This document shows positions 27,978 through 32,003 of a DNA stretch of 32,003 nucleotides, one piece after another (position 1 is the first letter of the stretch; each line of letters begins with the position of its first letter). Position numbers and translations under genes: made by a program. The notes under the pieces are model-generated. The model saw nothing but the letters and a program-made list of their open reading frames with translations, did not search any database and was not told the origin of the DNA. Source of the stretch: Candidatus Poribacteria bacterium (GTDB lineage: Bacteria > Poribacteria > WGA-4E > WGA-3G). Location of the stretch: assembly GCA_022825665.1 (NCBI GenBank), contig JAJDWI010000167.1:1-32003 (forward strand), read 5' to 3'.

Positions 27978-29042
27978 TTATTCTTCAAGTATATTTTCAT
28001 TTATATAACGTGCAATCGTCTCAATCTCTTCCTCTTCAAGATAGAGTCCAATGTCAATCATACGATTTATGATCTCAACTGTTTCCTCTTTTGATGTAGG
28101 CGGATAATCTATTACATCTTCAAAAGGGTGGCATTGTGAACATTTATTCTCAAATAATGCTTTTGCCTCAGTTTCATTGTAACTAACCGCAGTGCCTACA
28201 TTTATCGGACCATCCTCCATTACAGTAGATGCAATTTCAATAGCAGCCTTTGCTTCATCTGTCCGCATTTTCTCTTGTCGTTGCTGTTTGACTGCTGTCT
28301 TGATATCGGGAGTAATTGCAATCAGATATGTTGATACACTCCATTCCTCTTGTTCGGTGATCGGTTCACCAATAACCGGTTTTATCGCCATGCGGTGAAC
28401 TAAGCGAACCCAATCTGGTGGAGTGCGCGGTTTAGCAAGAATTGTGCGTAAATCATGACAGACAACACATTTTCGCTGCAAAACATGTTGACCTTCCCGT
28501 AGTTTTCGTTTTGAGGCGAGTTGATCAAGCGGTGCTTCCATTGGTAACTCTGCAGTATCTAACAACTTGCGTGTCCTTGCGATCCCTTCCTCGCTAAATG
28601 CGCGTGTTTGAGAACTTAGGATAGTTTCATGGAATGAAAATGGTACTGACAACCCAATCAAAAGATAAGTGCATATCAGTAAAGATACTCCGATATAGGG
28701 CATTGATTCCTCAAAATGTCGAAAAAACCGAAGGATGGCTACCTTCACCAAAATCAACACTCCGATGGTAATTCCGAGCATTAAATGTGCGACAGTACGC
28801 GGAGGTAATTCAATCTGATAACTCCATAAACGCGGCACCATGTGCCACATCATAAAGATATAGAGTAATGCATACGCATAACCGAGGCAGCGATGCAAAA
28901 TTGTCAATGATCGCGGTGCCTCACTCTTATGTGTTTCCTTATTAAAGGGGTATCCCCATAGTTTAAACATTAAAAAAACTGAAGCATTCGCTAAGCCCAA
29001 AAAAATCAGTCCAAAAATAGCACTTGTTGATGATGACATCAT
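27978..29042 (-). CDS. membrane-anchored dihaem c-type cytochrome
   Basis: The 354 residues contain about four N-terminal hydrophobic helices (roughly 7-27, 50-68, 84-105, 120-142), with several histidines near helix 2 and 3 (HRC, WHMV, HLM) that might hold a b-type haem. The C-terminal soluble part has two c-type haem motifs, CVVCH (C192, C195, H196) and CSQCH (C301, C304, H305). The helix region resembles small DUF420- or cytochrome b561-like membrane domains, but I cannot name it firmly. AAGGA stands before the tandem ATGATG start. Probably a respiratory or sensor-type electron carrier; partner unknown. Confidence 0.82.
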   Translation of the reverse strand: MMSSSTSAIFGLIFLGLANASVFLMFKLWGYPFNKETHKSEAPRSLTILHRCLGYAYALLYIFMMWHMVPRLWSYQIELPPRTVAHLMLGITIGVLILVKVAILRFFRHFEESMPYIGVSLLICTYLLIGLSVPFSFHETILSSQTRAFSEEGIARTRKLLDTAELPMEAPLDQLASKRKLREGQHVLQRKCVVCHDLRTILAKPRTPPDWVRLVHRMAIKPVIGEPITEQEEWSVSTYLIAITPDIKTAVKQQRQEKMRTDEAKAAIEIASTVMEDGPINVGTAVSYNETEAKALFENKCSQCHPFEDVIDYPPTSKEETVEIINRMIDIGLYLEEEEIETIARYINENILEE

Positions 29043-29064
29043 TGTATTCCTTATAGTATAAATA

Positions 29065-29128
29065 GTAGGAGGAAACTCCGATTCCCGACTATCATTATGT
29101 TTGGGCGCGCTTCAGAGATTACTCCTAC
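29065..29128. repeat. inverted pair of GTAG-hairpin units (BIME-like), copy 2
   Basis: GTAG begins the plus strand at 29065 and the minus strand at 29128. The minus-strand reading matches the element at 25336-25399 from TGTAGGAG through GATAGTCGGGAATCGGAGTT. It fills most of the 112-bp spacer between the PhyH and cytochrome genes. Confidence 0.7.
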
Positions 29129-29154
29129 AGAACTGTAAAACCTACCATTTCATG

Positions 29155-29955
29155 TTACGCATCCAACATTGGACGATTTAATCGGGAATGATACGGAGGC
29201 TCCATTACTGCTCGTTGTCTTTCATTTGCCCATTCAGGTATTTCATAAGCAGGAACATAAGCCATATTACCTGCAGTGTAACGTGTCAAAATTGAACGTC
29301 TCGGATGGTCTGCTGTCCACGGAAGCGTTCCATGTGTTGTAGCTTCAGAGAAAATAATCACATCTCCAGCATTACAAACGAGTTGACGAATGTGCTCCTG
29401 GTGTTTCTGGTAAAGACGCATCTCTTGTGGGCATGGAAAATTGCTTTTATGACTTCCCGGTATCACAATAAGTCCACCAGCACCGGGCGGCACATCAGTG
29501 AGTTGAAAAGTTACCACAGTCAAACCGTTATGCATCCGTCCATCACGAAAAATATAGTATTGATTAGGATCAAACCCAGGACCGGATGATCCGTGAAAAA
29601 TAAAACCTTCCGCACCTTTGTCCATAGATAGCAGGAACATCTGATGATCCATTCGGAAACCCTTACCTAATATTACATTGAGATACGGTACAAGTGTCGG
29701 GTGTGCGAGCATGTGCCGGAACGGGTTACACCAAGGTTCTTCCCATCCAAGCATCCCACCGAGTTCACCTCTGCCCTGTTCTCCCCTCAATTCTTCTGAC
29801 CCACCATCAAGTGTCTGTTCACGTGGACGCAAACGCATCTGTTCACTATGTTTGTCAATTGCCTCGTTTGCTAATGCTACCTCTTCAGGTGACAACACAT
29901 CTTTTATGATAATATAACCGTTCAGATCAAATAGATATTTCTCATCAGCATTCAT
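29155..29955 (-). CDS. phytanoyl-CoA dioxygenase (PhyH) family protein
   Basis: This is a 266-residue Fe(II)/2-oxoglutarate-type oxygenase. It begins in family style (DLNGYIIIKDVLSPEEVA), has LTDVPPGAGGLIVIPGSHKS in the jelly-roll core, a distal iron ligand at H208 (TTHGTLPW) and downstream arginines (RRSILTRY) for 2-oxoglutarate. The expected HxD pair is not obvious: H121 sits in FIFHGSSGPGFD with the next Asp at 129. The metal site may therefore be altered, or another residue used. GAGGAG precedes the ATG. Substrate cannot be predicted. Next upstream on the same strand, beyond a 428-bp repeat-filled spacer, is a sugar-acid dehydratase-like gene, so a shared catabolic role is possible but unproven. 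Confidence 0.85.
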   Translation of the reverse strand: MNADEKYLFDLNGYIIIKDVLSPEEVALANEAIDKHSEQMRLRPREQTLDGGSEELRGEQGRGELGGMLGWEEPWCNPFRHMLAHPTLVPYLNVILGKGFRMDHQMFLLSMDKGAEGFIFHGSSGPGFDPNQYYIFRDGRMHNGLTVVTFQLTDVPPGAGGLIVIPGSHKSNFPCPQEMRLYQKHQEHIRQLVCNAGDVIIFSEATTHGTLPWTADHPRRSILTRYTAGNMAYVPAYEIPEWANERQRAVMEPPYHSRLNRPMLDA

Positions 29956-29997
29956 CTCAAACTCCTCTGATTTGGAATCTGTTTGTTTATCTTTATG

Positions 29998-30078
29998 CTA
30001 TACCATTTCTAAATAATAACTTCTCATTAACAAAAAACGCGTTCGTAGTCGCGCAATTCATTGCGCCTCTTACATTTA
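29998..30078 (+). repeat. 75-bp GTAG-hairpin repeat, copy D
   Basis: CTATACCATTTC starts the copy. GTAG is at 30045-30048, the perfect hairpin at 30051-30066, and the 3' edge is CCTCTTACATTTA. It is directly followed by a 270-bp inserted element whose target duplication is its last 9 bases. Confidence 0.85.
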
Positions 30079-30348
30079 CTATAGTTTGGACAATTTATGT
30101 TCCTTGCTTATAGGGTTTTCAGGTGTTTTTCCATTTTTATTCAGTTTTTCCTGTCATTGTAACTCACTGAAAACATATATCGGAAGTAATAGAGAGCAGC
30201 CCCAGCGAGGCGGAATGTGTATAGTAACGTATACCTCACCAAACAAGAGCCCCAGCGGGGCGAAAGGTGTATGCTTATAACTTGTTTGAAGGTTAGACGT
30301 TTTTCGCAACAGACTATATGAGTAATCTCAAAACTGTCCAAACTATAG
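30079..30348. mobile_element. 270-bp non-autonomous element with 18-bp terminal inverted repeats
   Basis: CTATAGTTTGGACAATTT (30079-30096) and AAACTGTCCAAACTATAG (30331-30348) are inverted repeats matching at 17 of 18 positions. A 9-bp direct repeat TTACATTTA flanks both sides (30070-30078 and 30349-30357), as expected for a transposition target duplication. No transposase fits inside. It occupies most of the 428-bp spacer 29956-30383. Confidence 0.8.
30198..30272 (+). repeat. pair of 25-bp AGCCCCAGCG direct repeats
   Basis: Two 25-bp units starting AGCCCCAGCG and ending GTGTAT (30198-30222 and 30248-30272) match at 22 of 25 positions with a 50-bp period. The second holds a GCCCC-AGC-GGGGC hairpin. 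Both lie inside the 270-bp inserted element. Confidence 0.7.
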
Positions 30349-30383
30349 TTACATTTAGATTAGTATCTTACAAATCTTATGAC

Positions 30384-31511
30384 TTATACGGCATACGCAA
30401 CTGACCCATCCTCACGCAAAGGTGTTGAGCCAGTATTCATAGGACGAAACGGTGTCTCCTCTATAAGACTATCATCAAGTTCGACACCTAACCCGGGAAC
30501 TTCTGGTATTGGAATGTAACCACCTTCACGTTGATATGCAACTTTGTAGACAGCAAAAGCATCCGATTCATCACCTTTGGTATATTCTTGTGTGACAAAA
30601 TTCGGTATACTTGCATCTAAATGTAAAGACGCAGCGGTAATCAGTGGACCCAAAAAGTTGTGAGTGACAACCGCACTATGATACGATTCTGCAATCGCAG
30701 CAATCTTCTTACAGTGTGTCAACCCACCTGCTAAACCGACATCTGGACGAACATATTGTGGTCCTCCCACTTCCAGGAGTTCACGGAATTCCCAGATGCT
30801 AACATTGCGTTCACCCAAAGCGAGAGGAGTTATCATCCGCTTCGCTAATTCCGCTTGTGTTGTAATCGTATCTATCTGAATTGGATCTTCAATGAAATAT
30901 AGATTAAAGGGTACCAATGCAGACTCAAGCACAATACTGTTCATCGGTGTTAGTTTACGATGCACTTCAACAATAAGGTCGAGATCAGGTCCACCACCTT
31001 CTCGCGCTGCAGCGACAATGTCGCGTGCTGTTTTCACCAATCTGTCTACTGCCATATCCTGAAAATTCCCTACCAATGGATCAAACTTGAGAGCAGTGAA
31101 CCCTTCTGCAACAGCAGCTTTTGCAGCCTCAAACATCGTTTCTGGCGTGCCTCCACCACCAAGCAGATGTAGCCGAATTTTATCTCGACAATTACCACCC
31201 AACAACTCCCATACAGGCACGGCAAAATGTTTCCCCTTGATATCCCACAAGGCAATATCCACTGCACTTATAGCACCACTCAATGCTGTGCCTTTAAAGG
31301 GACCCATTCTGTAGAGATATTGCCAATGATGTTCAATACGTAACGGATTTTGTCCAATGAGATACTTCTCAAAGGTATTGACAATCTTATCTACCGCTTC
31401 TGGATATCCCCAACATGCCGTCTGTCCAACGCCACTTAAACCCGTATCTGTCCAAATCCGAACCACATAACCGTTTCCAATAAAAAACGACTCAATCTTA
31501 TCAATCTTCAT
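30384..31511 (-). CDS. enolase-superfamily dehydratase, galactonate dehydratase-like
   Basis: The start is the ATG giving MKIDKIESFF, directly behind GGAGG; a TTG four codons earlier overlaps that site. The 375 residues comprise an N-terminal capping domain and a C-terminal TIM barrel. Active-site positions align with D-galactonate dehydratase: metal ligands E182 (VEVH), E208 (YFIEDP) and E234 (ALGERN), catalytic H184 and H284 (VTHNFLGP). The mandelate racemase-type KxK is absent; ALKFDP has K142 only. It would dehydrate a sugar acid to a 2-keto-3-deoxy acid in the cytoplasm. The first ligand is Glu where galactonate dehydratase has Asp, so the substrate is uncertain. It stands alone, with repeats on both sides. 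Confidence 0.88.
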   Translation of the reverse strand: MKIDKIESFFIGNGYVVRIWTDTGLSGVGQTACWGYPEAVDKIVNTFEKYLIGQNPLRIEHHWQYLYRMGPFKGTALSGAISAVDIALWDIKGKHFAVPVWELLGGNCRDKIRLHLLGGGGTPETMFEAAKAAVAEGFTALKFDPLVGNFQDMAVDRLVKTARDIVAAAREGGGPDLDLIVEVHRKLTPMNSIVLESALVPFNLYFIEDPIQIDTITTQAELAKRMITPLALGERNVSIWEFRELLEVGGPQYVRPDVGLAGGLTHCKKIAAIAESYHSAVVTHNFLGPLITAASLHLDASIPNFVTQEYTKGDESDAFAVYKVAYQREGGYIPIPEVPGLGVELDDSLIEETPFRPMNTGSTPLREDGSVAYAV

Positions 31512-31624
31512 ATAATCCTCCAACGAAGAAGTGGATTTTCTACACTTGAACGTATTTTAGCATAAGGTGTTGACATTTGACAATAGAACAACGGTAATGA
31601 ACCAAATCATTTAGCTTACCAATA

Positions 31625-31698
31625 ATACCATTTCTAAATAATAACTTCTCATTAACAAAAAACGCGTTCGTAGTCGCGCAATTCATTGCGCCTCTTAC
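31625..31698 (+). repeat. 75-bp GTAG-hairpin repeat, copy E, cut at TTAC
   Basis: GTAG is at 31670-31673 and the perfect hairpin at 31676-31691. The copy matches A and D up to CCTCTTAC and then stops: ATTTA, present in A and D, is replaced by CAAACGTTGC. The break is exactly 3' of TTAC. Confidence 0.85.
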
Positions 31699-31788
31699 CA
31701 AACGTTGCAGTGTGAAAGCCCAATTCTTTAGATTTGGGATGAAACACTGCCAAAAAGATTTGACTTTTAGTGTGTATTGTGGTATGCT

Positions 31789-31843
31789 ACCACCATCATA
31801 TCATGGTGGTGGATATGACCTTCCGCTTGGAAGTGCCACCACC
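31789..31843 (+). promoter_or_regulatory. competing hairpins in the tnpB leader
   Basis: ACCACCAT (31789-31796) pairs with ATGGTGGT (31803-31810). The overlapping GGTGGTGG (31805-31812) can instead pair with CCACCACC (31836-31843), enclosing a small CTTCC-GCTT-GGAAG stem (31820-31833). The two folds exclude each other. Confidence 0.4.
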
Positions 31844-31882
31844 CCATTTCATAGTGGTATCATGATGGTAAAGGGTAACATG

Positions 31883-32003
31883 ATGTATATCACAAAGACA
31901 TTGAAACATGAAAAGACTGAACAATTAGATACACTTGCACGTGCTTCTGGGCGTTGTTATTCCAAGATTGTTTCACTTGTTAGAAAGACGAAAGATAAGA
32001 AAG
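31883..32003 (+). CDS. TnpB-like IS200/IS605 accessory nuclease, N-terminal fragment
   Basis: Only 40 codons are in the window: MYITKTLKHEKTEQLDTLAR and then ASGRCYSKIVSLVRKTKD. The pattern of a short beta-strand followed by LDxLARASGRxYS is typical of TnpB N-termini. TnpB is an RNA-guided DNA nuclease that uses an RNA from the element's right end to cut the empty donor site and so favours element retention. AAAGGG is 7 nt before this ATG; an adjacent ATG at 31880 is an alternative. The catalytic RuvC residues and zinc finger lie beyond the end, so activity cannot be judged. Confidence 0.7.
   Translation, partial: MYITKTLKHEKTEQLDTLARASGRCYSKIVSLVRKTKDKK

Larger units (their letters stand above)
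31699..32003 (+). mobile_element. left end of an IS200/IS605-type element, truncated by the window
   Basis: The element seems to begin right after TTAC (31695-31698), the target of IS608-type single-strand transposition. It opens with an imperfect palindrome: outer arms GCAGTGT/ACACTGC (31707-31713, 31744-31750) and inner CCCAA/TTGGG. A second set of hairpins (31789-31843) leads to a tnpB-like reading frame. No tnpA is seen on this side. The right end lies outside the window. Confidence 0.65.

Noticed and set aside
30141-30341. 66-residue frame inside the 270-bp inserted element as a possible transposase remnant
   Set aside because: It shows no recognisable domain and runs across the AGCCCCAGCG repeats; the element looks non-autonomous.
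25224-31698. CRISPR array formed by the repeated ~75-bp units
   Set aside because: The copies are hundreds to thousands of bases apart with genes between them, and there are no regular spacers and no cas genes.

Overview
The window looks like a chromosomal contig of a Candidatus Poribacteria-type bacterium. That assignment is an inference. It rests on the C-terminal tail YPNPFNPETWIPYQL shared by three secreted proteins, dockerin and cohesin modules joined to leucine-rich repeats, a phytanoyl-CoA dioxygenase-family protein beside an enolase-superfamily dehydratase, and short hairpin repeats of the GTAG type. Base composition is moderately AT-rich. There are no rRNA genes, no prophage and no CRISPR array.

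Left half (1-14.8 kb, all minus strand). A six-tRNA cluster (Pro-TGG, Arg-TCT, His-GTG, Arg-TCG, Lys-CTT, Leu-TAG) sits behind a near-consensus promoter (TTGCAA, 17 bp, TATAAT). It is followed in the same direction by a protein quality-control block: trigger factor, ClpP, ClpX, Lon and an RqcP-like S4 RNA-binding protein. PdxA comes next, then a 2158-residue secreted gingipain-like C25 cysteine peptidase that starts 7 nt after pdxA. Three annotated starts were moved: trigger factor to a TTG behind a good ribosome-binding site, ClpP to an internal ATG, and the dehydratase at 30.4 kb to an internal ATG.

Middle (15-25.2 kb, plus strand). Three large exported proteins come first: a triple-cohesin/dockerin protein, a dihaem cytochrome-LRR-cohesin-dockerin fusion, and an LRR-dockerin protein. 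All three end in the same cassette of dockerin, a helical segment and a FlgD/T9SS-like tail. Two also share an unfamiliar module after their LRRs. The last runs with a 4-nt gap into a DUF58 protein and then a macro-domain protein. These may form a surface assembly exported or anchored by a tail-recognising pathway, for which the C25 peptidase is a candidate processing enzyme; this is unproven.

Right part (25.2-32 kb). This is accessory-type DNA: a TonB-like/DUF4159 membrane protein, an SRPBCC protein, a dihaem membrane cytochrome, a PhyH-family oxygenase and a galactonate dehydratase-like enzyme. The spacers hold at least five direct-oriented copies of a ~75-bp repeat built on GTAG plus a short hairpin, together with other GTAG-hairpin elements arranged singly or as inverted pairs. 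Three of the five copies have a different mobile element at their 3' edge: an IS200/IS605-type tnpB element exactly after TTAC, a 270-bp non-autonomous element with a 9-bp target duplication TTACATTTA, and a ~174-bp inverted-repeat element at TA. This layered REP-like hairpin and insertion-hotspot arrangement is the most unusual thing in the window.
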